Below, piece by piece: positions 12,851 through 22,748 of a stretch of DNA of 64,000 nucleotides. How positions within the stretch are numbered: position 1 is the first letter of the stretch; the number at the start of each line of letters is the position of its first letter. The DNA comes from Eretmocerus hayati. Its lineage: Eukaryota > Arthropoda > Insecta > Hymenoptera > Aphelinidae. The notes beneath the pieces are model-generated. The model was not told the DNA's origin and did no database searches. It saw only the letters and a program-made list of their open reading frames with translations. The position numbers and the translations under genes are program-made. The stretch covers positions 86,832,907-86,896,906 of the forward strand of contig CM056744.1 in the NCBI GenBank assembly GCA_029851415.1. The letters are read 5' to 3'.

Positions 12851-13850
12851 TATCAGCATGCGAGATAGACGTGAACCGCTTCTCTTTTCATATTTTCATA
12901 AGTTCGAATTTCAAAAGAACGTTTAATTTCTCCTCCAAATAGAAATAAATTTAAAAACTCCAAAGTATTACGTAGGTTCACACTCGGTATGAGTAGAAAT
13001 ACGAAAATCGTCATCTTCAAAGTCAAATAAGAAATTCCTCGAATTTATTCAAAAAAGTTTCAAAAATTTGAAATCCATTCGTATGTATCATATATTCAAA
13101 ATCAACGAAATAACAACCTCTCGATCTTCAACATTCCATCACTTTGTCAGTACGATTCGACTTCATCGTCACTCTATCACTTATTTCATTCGAAATCAAC
13201 CAATACTCATGCGGATCGATCTATCTCTAACGAAAAATTAAAATGAAAACCATTAAATAAAGCTAACTCGAACACCAAAATTAATTCACATCTGAAAGTG
13301 AGGCGGCCTTGTCAACCGTAAAAAGTTACTCGGCTACCTTCGATGTTGAAAATGGCGGTGTCTCGAATTTTCTAATACGCTTCACTAAAATACGCCATAA
13401 AATGACTCCCAGCATGCACTTAATACGAAAATAGATAAACGAAACACATAAAAATCGATTGCTCCTAACCTTCGCCAACGGATTCGGAAGCTTGGGCAGT
13501 GTTCGAAAGGGCTCCGTGAGACCGATCAGCGACCGTCTTCACGGCAAGAATTAGCAGCAAATCGAATATATAATATCAACGTATAAATACATATAAACTG
13601 GATTGGAAATACATATAAAAAACTCAAAAATACGTCAAAAATACGTAAACGACACTCAAACACGTGTTCTATACATCGCGGAAAAATCTAGGGACATTTG
13701 ACCTGGTCTAGGGACTTTTCGTGCCGTCAAGTTGGCAACACTGATTCGATTTTATGTTGGCAACCCTGATATAGGGATTCCGTGGGGGAATAGGCACCTT
13801 GTGTCTCTTAATATAATAATTCATCAACCAGAAGAGGGTGTGAGGTAGTA
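12851..13850. other. Non-coding stretch with a YY1/Pho-like ATGGCGG site
   Basis: No reading frame of note is present. GAAAATGGCGGTGTC at about 13349 resembles the YY1/Pho-type AANATGGCGG core found near many animal start sites. From 13480 to 13560 the sequence is more GC-rich and, read on the minus strand, ends at GGCGAAG|GTTAGG. That could be a weak splice donor of a minus-strand first exon. All of this is tentative. Confidence 0.25.
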
Positions 13851-13879
13851 TTGGTATTTTTAGTTAGTGTGCTAAAAAC

Positions 13880-14360
13880 TTACAGTCGCGGGAGGACCGG
13901 CGAGAGTACGGAGGCATCCGCACTGTTGAGTCGCAGCGACAAAAAAAAATCACAGGATCCGCAGGTGGCTCGGAGTTGCCGGGAGCTTTGGCTGCAAAAT
14001 GCCTGGTGAATATGGTGCTGGAACGACGTTGTAGCTCGCAGAAGTCTCAGGACTGATGTGTTGTGCAGCAATGTCCGCACTTGACCCACTTCCAATAACC
14101 AAGAGCTCTTCTTCAGGAGGAGTATTTTCTTGGTTGGTGGTTGGAACGTAAGTGACGCTTTCGGAGCTCGTCTCCGACCTCGCAAGCTTCCGCGCCGCCG
14201 AACTTCAACCCCCTCTCAGCCATGCGCAGAGACGAAATCACATTTACACGCGACAGCCGCTTTGCGCGGCTTGGGTTGAATCGTAGGGAAAGGGCAGGGC
14301 CCTTCTAGTTTCCGTACTCATCCCCTTTCAACCGTAATAGGGGAGGAAAAAAGGGGAAAA
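13880..14360. promoter_or_regulatory. GC-rich, possibly bidirectional promoter region
   Basis: A CpG-rich segment stands out from the surrounding AT-rich DNA. On the minus strand an open frame runs leftward from about 14185. It reaches a strong donor, CGCGACT|GTAAGTTTTT, at about 13887. On the plus strand the GC-rich transcript-like region from about 14350 reaches CGG|GTAAGTACTC at 14811. Divergent first exons around 14200-14350 would explain both. Neither encoded product is recognised. Confidence 0.3.
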
Positions 14361-14810
14361 CTTTTCTGTCTCCATTCATATTTCCACATGACCCCTGTTT
14401 CCCCCTCTCTCAAGTAATCGAAACACGATTCTTACAAACAGATTGTGAAAAGCGTGCAATTGCTTTCCCAATCTGTCTGTAATGAGCTTTTCAATTACTA
14501 TGTGCTTGCAAATGCGCGGCGGCTTGGCACTTGCGCACAGAATGAGAGAGAGAGAGAGACAGCAACAAGTGGTGTCGTCTGCTCCGTTGTGATGCCCGGC
14601 GCCTCGGCGATGGCGTGACGCGGTGCAAGTTATCCTGGTGTTACAGTGAATGGTGAAAACTCTGTGAGTGTCGTGACATGTGTTTTGTGCAGCTAATTGA
14701 CCTGGGGAGCCACCGAAACAGCAGCGGCAACGTGTCATGCTGATGCTGAGTCGGCGTGCATGTCGCAAGCAAAGGCATTTCAGCTGCAAAAACACCTGTC
14801 GGAAATCGGG
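14350..14810 (+). ncRNA. Possible first exon of a spliced transcript
   Basis: This GC-richer block includes an AG microsatellite at about 14551. It ends at a strong splice donor, AATCGG|GTAAGTACTC. A short frame (MSQAKAFQL onward) opens just before the donor. Joining it to the next exon candidate gives an immediate stop, so the product is probably non-coding or this is 5' UTR. It is paired with exon candidates at 15121-15285 and 15439-15559. Confidence 0.3.
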
Positions 14811-15120
14811 TAAGTACTCACCTATGAGTGTTTTTCACTACGGTTTTTTGCATGTACTACTTAGATAAGGTCCCCCGGCAACCCTTTATCACATTACATT
14901 CCCTAAATAGGATGTACTTTTTGCATGCGCAAGGTTAGAATGGGAGCCGGTTTCCCTATGTATTAGCATGGGGCTGTCTTTGGCAGTCACCAAAATTTCT
15001 CAAGTTTGGGCTTCTTGGCACTAAATGCATGGGTGACTATGCTTAAAAGGCTATAAAAAATGCTAGCTTTTAGATGCACCAACTCCCATACACCTAGGAT
15101 AATTCAGTCTCAAATTTCAC

Positions 15121-15285
15121 AGGTGACCTCTTTTGCGGTTTTCAAAAACGGAGGTCTGGTTCGACTACGAACTTGGTCTGGGGCCTACTGGAGGTGTCAG
15201 AGTGGATTCTACAGGTTCTCAGCATCATCATCAACTATGTGAGACCACTCTTAACATGTTTTAATCAATTATTGATGAAAATGAG
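15121..15285 (+). ncRNA. Possible internal exon, spliced non-coding transcript
   Basis: It is preceded by the acceptor TCAAATTTCACAG and followed by the donor AAAATGAG|GTGAGTAATG. Both match splice consensus well. No frame runs through the whole segment and none matches a recognised protein. Confidence 0.3.
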
Positions 15286-15438
15286 GTGAGTAATGTAAAT
15301 CTCCGAACTTGGGTATCATACTTTTTCCAGCCATTGGAACGTTATGTGTAAGATGATATTTATATGTGAATCAGCTGATTGAAAAGGGGCCTTAGTCTTA
15401 ATCAAACATAATTCTAATGTGATTTTGTGGTTTTCAGG

Positions 15439-15559
15439 CAACTGAAGTGGAAACCTGTAGTTGCAGCTGATTGAACAACCACAACTTGGGTACTGCTCGA
15501 CTTCTGATCCCCACCTCATCTGGCACTTAAAAGGACGTTGGCTTCAAATCCTTTTTAAG
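15439..15559 (+). ncRNA. Possible internal exon, spliced non-coding transcript
   Basis: It lies between the acceptor TTGTGGTTTTCAG and the donor TTTTTAAG|GTAAGACTAA. It has the same orientation as the 15121-15285 candidate. A further acceptor-like GTGTTCTAG ends at about 15730, before a GC-richer stretch that could be a last exon. No long frame is present. Confidence 0.3.
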
Positions 15560-16633
15560 GTAAGACTAATTTTACCAATTTTTCTGATGTGAAATTATAG
15601 GTTATCTTGACTTATGAATCTTTCTTTCCAGTTTCATAACAAACTTTATCTTACAGGTTGTGATCAGTACCTTGGTTTGGTACTGGTTGAAATGTTGAAA
15701 TAAAATTAATAATTTTTTGTGTGTTCTAGGTAACTGCTGGAGCTCGCGGAGGAATACCCAGGGACCACAAGGATCATCAGGACATCCACCGGTAACTCTC
15801 AGCAGCCAGACCTAAAGGATTTTGGATTTTAACTCAACGATTGCTGAATCTTGTGAGGTATTGTTCCTCACAGCCAAGGTGTGTTGCCAATTGAGAATTT
15901 TTTATAAACAAATGCATGGAATTAACTTTATTATTTTTGAATATTTTACTAATTCAGAATATTTTATTTTCAGGAACTGGACATCATAAACTAATGTAAA
16001 ATATTGATTCATAAAAACCAAAATTAAAGCTTCTTCTATATTCAATTCGCGTTAAATCTTCTCCTAAAATTAACTATAAATATGCAACTATAAATTCACA
16101 AAATTATAAAAAACTGAACCGTTGCAACCCTTTTTCGTTGGTCTGTTTCGCGTGGAATTACTCAGACGTAAGTGTATGATACACTGTAAAAAATTTGTAG
16201 GAAATAGTAGTTTACGACTGCTACGCTGATATTTCTACAGGGTCATCTCCTTCTTCATACTGCAATTCCTCTTTGAGCCTATCCCGTGAAAATTTGACCA
16301 CTGAACTGACGAGTCATGGAGGGTTGTCGATAAAGGGCTTGGTAGTACACCCTATAATCCCTTGTCACTCGTTTGCTTGTCAGACGTTGAGGAAGATGAT
16401 GAGGTCGAGGATGCGATTTTTGAGGTCGAATGAATCATCACACAATATTCCGACACAAAATACGACAAAGGAACCAAAGTGCGGAATACGGAGTTCGAGT
16501 CTGAAAATGTCACTAGGTCACGGTGTCGATGTTCCTGACGGCACCAGGAGTACGTCGGAGTACCGGAGGAGCTTGGCCACGGCTGAGCCAAGGTCGCGGA
16601 GTGCAACGTCGCGACAGCGCGCTGGAATTGGAC

Positions 16634-16668
16634 TGATGTGGACTGATTTGGATGCTCGGTCTTTTATA
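16634..16668 (-). promoter_or_regulatory. Minus-strand TATA/initiator core promoter
   Basis: On the minus strand TATAAAAG (16668 to 16661) is followed by two arthropod-type initiators reading TCAGTCCA. Their A residues are at 16644 and 16634, which is 24 and 34 bp from the first T of the TATA box. The transcript would run leftward through a GC-rich segment with a minus-strand frame at 16606-16352. That frame is unrecognised. A plus-strand frame of 183 codons (16273-16824) covers the same DNA and is considered a shadow. Confidence 0.55.
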
Positions 16669-16677
16669 GGGCAAAAG

Positions 16678-16893
16678 GATGTACGCAAGATGTGCGTACA
16701 TCTACGCTCGAGTCTATGCTGTGAAGTACTATTGGATACGCGTACATCTGCTTTGATGTACTATTGGATACGCGTACAAGACTCTGTTGTACTATTACAC
16801 GAGCGTGCATTGAGTATGGATTAGGTCGGGAATGTACTATAAGACGCGCGTATATAGGTTGACTGCGGTATTGTACTATGGGATCCGCGTACA
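16678..16893 (-). promoter_or_regulatory. Array of five or six GTAC-bounded motifs upstream of the TATA promoter
   Basis: Related motifs on the plus strand run GTACTAT, then TGGATA, then CGCGTACA. They start at about 16726, 16757, 16788, 16833 and 16872. A shorter related form is at 16679-16700. Spacings are 31, 31, 45 and 39 bp. The ends TGTAC and GTACA make each motif roughly palindromic, and on the minus strand copies 1 and 2 contain CCAAT. They lie immediately upstream of the minus-strand TATA box, as expected for clustered activator or operator sites. The binding factor is unknown. Confidence 0.6.
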
Positions 16894-17319
16894 TCCTTGA
16901 AGGCCCGTGACCCATTGCATTATTATTGATATACCTCGATGCATTCGAAGTATACGCGATAATTGTGGAAGAAATCATGGAAATCTCTTGCAAATTTTCT
17001 AAAACAGTGATTTCGTCTCGATTTTGGTTGTTAAGGTAAGTGTGTCTAATCTGCCCGTACTACTTTTGTTTTGCTTGCCATTCTCATTCATCCCCATATT
17101 TTCTAACGTACCTCAGCCCACTCTCAAGCTTGTTTTAAGACCTTCAAAATGAGCTAGGGTACCTTAAGTTTCAGAAAATTGGAGCCGAGATATCTTGATT
17201 TTTGCGAAAGAAGATTTTTGGTGAGTTTTCAATTGTGTGTTCCTAATTTGCCCCCACGAGGAAAAGAGGCCTATTTCCACGAGATTATAAGGATTTTTCG
17301 TATAATCGAGATATTCCGA

Positions 17320-17330
17320 CTCCCAGACCC
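17320..17330 (+). repeat. Left target-site duplication of the MULE (11 bp)
   Basis: CTCCCAGACCC directly precedes the left terminus of the transposon. It matches CTCCCAGACCT after the right terminus at 10 of 11 positions. MULE-type elements typically make duplications of 9-11 bp. Confidence 0.85.
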
Positions 17331-17570
17331 GTTGGGGTACGTTTTTTCTAATCCTTTTTTTCTAATCCGTTTTTTCTAAAATCTCAATTATCTAAAAGTA
17401 TTTTTTTCTAAACCTTTTTTTTCTAAAATCGCTTTTTCTAAGTCCGTTTTTTCTAAATCCGATTTTTCTAATCATGTTCTTCTAGTAGTCATTTCGTTGC
17501 AAAGGAAGCCAAGAGAACTATTGGAGCCAAGATAGAGGTTATCGATTCAATTTATTCTAAGAGTAGATGA

Positions 17571-18755
17571 TCACATTGTGATATTATGTGCAATATTTCG
17601 CAAGTACTGGAGGATTTCGCCTCTATCGCAATAATCTTGATACTGGGAAACGATGTTGGATATTCTTTCTTCAGCTCGTAACTGGTCAGGCTCCTTATAA
17701 TCTTTGATTCTTTGGCCTAAATCAAGCTGTGCTAACATCACCTCCGTGTCAGCTTGCTCCTTCTGAATTTCTTTGATAAAAGCATACAAACTGGGATGTC
17801 TTTTCCCCATAATGAGATTCAATCGGTTGTGCCAACCCTCAGAGATATTATTGGTCCGGGCTGTATGATCAATGACTGATTGATATTGATTCCACACTCT
17901 CGGAGGATATCGAGGGAGGACTGCTCTTCGCCTACCTCTGGCAGGTCTTCCTCTGATATAGGTATCTTCTATGTAATCGGCAATCTCCGTCATCTCCTCA
18001 GGGAAGAGGTCAGACTCAACCAGAGTATCAAAGTGCTCCTCCACATGATCTACGGTCACAAACGCGAGAGCAGTGAGCATATGTGCGGAGTTCCTGATCT
18101 CTCGATCATTAGGGTCGTTGTACCTTGCCTGTAAGCCCTGTGCTTGAATATGGCGATATATATTTTGACAGAAATGAAAGAAGCAGCATCGAACCATATC
18201 GTCACCAAAAATTGCTTGGACGGCATTCAAAACTGCTGTTTCAAAGTCACTCATCACGATCAGGGGCGGATTCATTGGAATATTGAGTTCTCGAGCTTTT
18301 GACGACAGTACTTGAAATACTTTGTCGTACGACGTTTGTTGTTTATTAGGGAGCAACGCGTAAACGTACGGCAAAGCTGACCCCTGACCATTTGGTTGAG
18401 TGACTGAGCCCATTATGGCGAATAACTGAAGGAATATAGTTGGAGAGGCCTTGAAAGTACCATCAACAAACCATATTGTTGATCGGTAAAGTCTCTTCAA
18501 ATCGTTTGTTGCACAGAAAATAAGAATTCGATCGTAATCTTGACCATCATCCTCATCTCCATCTTCGTCCATTTCTGTGAGCGAGTCGTACAATAAAAAT
18601 CGATCGCCCACGAGTGTTTGTTTGAACGAATCAGGTAGTTCACCAAGATCTTCAAGTCGCTGAGGATTCGATGGCAAACCTCTTCTACGTGCTCGGCCAA
18701 CAACTTTGCCGAGATTTGGTCGGTCAGGCAAACGTGCCAAAACGCCTACAACGTT
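17571..18755 (-). pseudogene. MULE-family transposase, catalytic part, behind an in-frame TGA
   Basis: This is the catalytic part of a Mutator-like transposase, which cuts the element at its terminal repeats and inserts it elsewhere. The family's DDE core is intact. Counting from a TTG at 18738-18740 (389 codons to the stop), the acidic residues are D93 in WFVDGTF, D165 in VMSDFETA and E301 in NNISEGWHN, with a Cys/His patch RCCFFHF near 185-190. The upstream FLYWCH domain is in the same frame and separated only by TGA at 18756-18758. There is no ATG near the start of this part. One full protein of about 530 residues is therefore broken by a single nonsense codon. Readthrough is possible but unproven, so I call it a pseudogene with an otherwise intact frame. 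Confidence 0.85.
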
Positions 18756-19166
18756 TCATCGAACATCAAAACACCGTTTCGCTATCGCGCAGATTAGGCA
18801 CTCAATGCGATATTTACCTGAGGCTACACCTTGGAGTTCTGATCGGATGACTTGAACAGGAGGTGCTTCAGGGTGTTCACGAGCGTGCCTTTTGATTCGC
18901 TCCAAAACTTTTGCCGCTCCTACCTCCTCTCGATCGGGTGCATGAGAATGCTCAGATTTTTGATGAAATTCAGTATCTTCCGGACCTTGTAATGCTATAA
19001 TGTTTCCCCCTTCAGTTTTCGTGATCGCTCGAGCCGGACATGATTTGAATTTCTTGCACTTCCAATAACTGTGGCCGCTACTTTCGTGCGCGCTTACGAA
19101 GTAGTATAGAAATCCATTTACGTCGAGCAAATTATTTTTTCGTGCCAACACCAAACGAGCCTCCAT
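18756..19166 (-). CDS. FLYWCH zinc-finger N-terminal part of the MULE transposase
   Basis: This 136-codon frame begins with ATG (MEARLVLARKNN) and contains a FLYWCH-type zinc finger, usually a DNA- or protein-binding module. Seen in order are FLYY at about residues 19-22, YWKC at 34-37, CPAR at 43-46 and a final HSHAPD at 73-78, giving the C-C-H-H ligands. FLYWCH fused to a MULE transposase is a common arrangement in animals. The frame ends at the TGA that separates it from the catalytic part, so as it stands it would make a truncated protein. It reads toward the left end of the element. Confidence 0.8.
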   Translation of the reverse strand: MEARLVLARKNNLLDVNGFLYYFVSAHESSGHSYWKCKKFKSCPARAITKTEGGNIIALQGPEDTEFHQKSEHSHAPDREEVGAAKVLERIKRHAREHPEAPPVQVIRSELQGVASGKYRIECLICAIAKRCFDVR

Positions 19167-19500
19167 TTTTTTTGTAGTTTAGATAGTTTTACAATTTTTT
19201 TTACTTTATTAATTTTGATGATGGAAATTTCGATTCAAAATTGATAACCTCAGAAATTTAGATCGGCCAAAACAATGATGAGATACTGACTGAAGTTGGC
19301 GTCACGAGGACTCATTTGGGTTTTTGTTTACCTTTTTAAAGACTAAAGGAACATATTCTTAGGAAATTTTTTTATTAGAAAAAACGGACTTAGAAAAAGT
19401 GATTTTAGAAAAAGAGGGTTTAGAAAATAATACTTTTAGAAAATTGAGTTTTTAGAAAAAGAGGATTAGAAAAAAAGGATTAGAAAAAACGTACCCCAAC

Positions 19501-19511
19501 CTCCCAGACCT
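19501..19511 (+). repeat. Right target-site duplication of the MULE
   Basis: CTCCCAGACCT follows the right terminus CGTACCCCAAC. It matches the left copy at 10 of 11 bases, which fixes the element boundaries. Confidence 0.85.
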
Positions 19512-19561
19512 CCAAATGAGACGTACTTTAGCCGAGACTTTAGCTCATTCTGTAATTTTTT

Positions 19562-19655
19562 TTCTAGCTGTCTACGTCGGAAGCGCGATTTTCGACTCGT
19601 CCTCGCTACGCGAGGACTCGTCTAAAGTCGCGCTTCCGACGTAGCACAGCTAGAA
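19562..19655. repeat. Near-perfect hairpin with a GC-rich loop
   Basis: TTCTAGCTG and its complement CAGCTAGAA close a stem of about 44 bp. The stem includes CTACGTCGGAAGCGCGA / TCGCGCTTCCGACGTAG and GACTCGTCCTCG / CGAGGACTCGTC, with a five-base loop CTACG. It lies in the right part of R1 copy (a) and is probably a small MITE or a hairpin inserted into it. Confidence 0.8.
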
Positions 19656-20390
19656 AATGTCGTTTGCGACTCGTGCTGCGCACTCGTCACATAATATACT
19701 ATTACCTTTTTCCGGATTTTTCAAGTGAGATTGATATATTTGAATGGAGTCAAGAACGAGTTTGGAAAAAGACTGTGTGGGTAAACTAGGAACACTGCAT
19801 TTTTTCTAGTGATATGGGCGTAGAATCAGCTAAAAATCGAACTTTGCAATTCTGCAAAAAGGATTCTAAAGATGGGACAGAGACAAAGAAAATGAGTTAA
19901 AGTATATTGAAATTGATCACACCACTTTTGTTTGGCATAGCTTTTAGTGACCAACAAAAGAGAAGTCAAAAGTATCGAAAACCACTTTTTTGTTGTAAGA
20001 AATGCGCATGTCATTGAGGATCGACCCAGAACGTTTATTTTCTCATATTTTAACGTAACAAACATGACAAAAATGCACGGCAAGGTCTGCGGGTGCATAC
20101 ATTTGAGAGCTTGCGTGGGGACAAATTAGGGAATGGGAGCCAATTAGGCACAGTTACCTTATTTCTCTAACAAATGAGTCATTCCATTGAATCAGGGGTT
20201 CGTTCCTCAGTTATATCAAGCCATGTTCAGTGATGAATTTTCTAAGTTTCGTGGTTTCTTGTCAATAAGGAACTTGCAAGGTCGAGCATTTGCCAATATA
20301 GAATATGCATTCGATAGCGCAGACTACCAAAGGATTTTTGGTCAAACCAGAATAATTTTAGGGGCAATATTCGATTTTTAATAAATAATT

Positions 20391-21860
20391 GAAAATGCGC
20401 CCGCGAAAGACCCCCGATTCAAATCGATGTCACGTGACTCCTACGTCATTAGGGTAGCCACCGATGCACACATGCAATCCCGCGCGCATTGGTGTTGCGT
20501 ACGTGAGACGGTCGTCTGCCAGCGCTAAAATAACAAATCGGACCCGGCTTGTTTGATGCTCGAAACAGTTTTTTTGAACAAATTGGGTGTGAATTTTCCC
20601 AATAAGCAGTTGCTCCTGACCTTCTACCACAGCTGAGGTGCAGTGAGACCAGCTGTTAACACGTTTTTTGTGCATAGTGAAGTGAAGAAGGATGCAGGTT
20701 AGTGGACTTTTGGATCCACAAGTTTGATGGAGAGAATTGTCGGATCACCACTCAAAGTGTTATCTGGCCCATGAAATGAAGCAATAGTGGCATAATTCAT
20801 GTGACTGCGGTGAATAATTTTCACATTGAATCATCTGATTCTTCTTATTCACCTTCCTATCTGAGAATGTTGACATCCTTCGACGATGATAACCCAAACT
20901 CTTCTTGTGATGCATCACACCGAACCAAATTGAGCGTACTCAATCAAACATTCAGTGAAGTAGTTGTAAGCTGTTTGATGTGCTTTCAATCATCTAAATC
21001 ATGAAATAGGGCTCTGTTGTCGACATAAAAAATGAGCTCTTCCACTTCTAACTTCCCAGTACTAGGTCATTATACCAACGCTGTTATTGGTTTGGTCAAT
21101 CATAAACTTTTATCAATAGAATGAATGGTAATTATTTTGTATCTTTTTCGTGGTTTTTCCAACTGCACCAATTATCTAACGCAGCCACAGCATAATGTTC
21201 TAGTACTGGGAAGCTAGAAGTGGGGAGTGCTCGTTTCTGATATCAACACTAGGGGCCAACTCATGATTCTGCAAGCACATCAAACAGCTTACAACTACTT
21301 CACTGAATGTTTGATTGAGTACGCTCAATTTGGCTCTGTGTGATGCATCACAAGAAGAGTTTGGGTCGTCGAAGGATGTCAACATTCTTAGATAGGAAGG
21401 TGAATAAGAAGAATCAGATGATTCAATGTGAAAATTATTCACCGCAGTCACATGAATTATGCCACTATTGCTTCATTTCATGGGCCAGATAACACTTTGA
21501 GTGGTGATCCGACAATTCTCTCCCTCAAACTTGTGGATCCAAAAGTCCACTAACCTGCCATCCTTCTTCACTTCACTATGCACGAAAAACGTGATAACAG
21601 CCGGTCTAACTGCTCTCAGTTGTAGTAGAAGGCCAGGAGCAACTGCTAATGGAGAAAATTCACACCCAATTTGTTCAAAAAAATTGTTTCGAGCATAAAA
21701 CAAACCGGATCCAATTTGTTATTTTAGTGCTGGCAGACGGCCGTCACACACACGCAACACCAATGCGTGCGGGTTTGCATGTGTGTATCGGCGGCTACCC
21801 TCATCACGTAGGAGTCACGTGATATCGATTTGAATCGGGCGTCTTTCGCGGGCGAATTTC
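20391..21860. mobile_element. Fold-back element with arms of about 660 bp
   Basis: The left arm (20391 to about 21064) and the right arm (about 21200-21860) are long inverted copies. Outer ends are GAAAATGCGCCCGCGAAAGAC and its near-complement. Inner ends are around CTTCCCAGTACTAG / CTAGTACTGGGAAG. The spacer is about 135 bp. Each arm carries the same frame (MTAVNNFHIESSDSSY onward), plus strand at 20801-21004 and minus strand at 21451-21200. Upstream of it each arm has another mirrored segment with TTCTACCACAGCTGAGGTG or its variant. The encoded peptide is not recognised; the mirrored ORFs may be fragments of a captured or ancestral gene. Confidence 0.85.
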
Positions 21861-22748
21861 AACATTAATAAATAAATAGTTAATAGCCATGAAATGAAAA
21901 ACTGTATTGTGACTTCGCTTATTTTGATGTGACCTATCGATTAAGATAGGAAATATTTTTCGTGCAAGTTCTCTATTACATCCTTGAAATCGTGAGAAGA
22001 ATTAAGGGTGGTGGCGAAAGATATTTTTATTCATTGTAGTATCATGAAAGTATAATGCACTCGTATGCTGACTGATGATCTCACGGGATTCGCACACCAG
22101 TTCGTCATGTAAATGAACGTGAAATAAGATTTGTATGAACATAGTATCTTAGTCTAATAATTAAATACTCAAATGTCAAGGATTTAGGATACTCTCCCAC
22201 TCATTCCTAATGTGGCAATTACTCTACGGACATGTCATGATCAAGTGATTTATAGCATACGTCTACACATGTTAAATTTTAGTAATACTAGTCTTATGAA
22301 ACATGATATGAAATAAGATTCTTCACTGCTTATCCAAAATGATGTTTTCGCGACAGGTAAATGTCTTTGCACTAATTTTCCCGATGCCGAGGAATTTTCT
22401 GTATCCACGTTTGCTTTTGGTTTGATTTCTCAGCTTCAACGCTGTCTGCATGCTTTAACATAGGTATTGGATTCTCGGTAGATTTCTCGGTATGATTTTG
22501 AGAAGTGGTATTATTTAAGGAGTCGGAAAAGTTTCGCCCGGCAAAAAACTCTTTGCGAAGCTGGTTGCTCATGTAAGTGAAGACAGCAATGTTTGTCGTA
22601 TCTGAGATACGTCTTGAGCTAGGCCCTGCAACAGAAATTAAAGTATTATGTATAATAGAGTACCAGTGTAATTTAAATCACAAATATTCTATGTTCACCA
22701 TGAGGTTATTTAATTGGTGAACATAACAGATACCCTTTGTTCAAGTAT
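21861..22748. other. No gene seen
   Basis: AT-rich sequence with short frames only. The longest, on the minus strand at 22572-22372, is rich in Asn, Ser and Gln and has no supporting splice signals that I can rank above chance. Confidence 0.5.

Larger units (their letters stand above)
17331..19500 (-). mobile_element. Mutator-like (MULE) DNA transposon, 2170 bp
   Basis: The termini are exact inverted repeats for 24 bp, beginning GTTGGGGTACGTTTTTTCTA. They continue as a series of TTTTTTCTAA-like units (17341-17475) mirrored by TTAGAAAAA units (19375-19490). An 11-bp target-site duplication with one mismatch flanks the element. Inside, on the minus strand, lie a FLYWCH zinc-finger frame and a MULE transposase frame. 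Intact ends and an almost uninterrupted gene point to recent activity. It sits inside an R1 repeat. Confidence 0.92.
17033..20165. mobile_element. R1 interspersed repeat, copy (a), split by a MULE and containing a hairpin
   Basis: The outer ends are AAGGTAAGTGTGTCTAATC on the left and, on the right, a sequence whose complement reads AAGGTAACTGTGCCTAATT. The parts at 17033-17330 and 19501-20165 are homologous, in reverse orientation, to the R1 copy at 22749-23587. Shared pieces include TTACGTTAAAATATGAG and GTTTTAAGACC/CTTGAGAC. The MULE at 17331-19500 interrupts it, so R1 is the older insertion. No coding capacity is seen in R1. Confidence 0.7.

Noticed and set aside
14376..14795. 139-codon minus-strand frame
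   Set aside because: GC-rich region with Cys- and Arg-rich translation. The splice signals favour the plus strand here.
16273..16824. 183-codon plus-strand frame
   Set aside because: Runs through the minus-strand TATA box and the upstream motif array. Its content is not protein-like, so it is taken as a shadow of a regulatory region.
20801..21451. The two MTAVNNFHIESS frames as real genes
   Set aside because: They lie in the arms of a fold-back element as mirror copies, are short and lack splice context.
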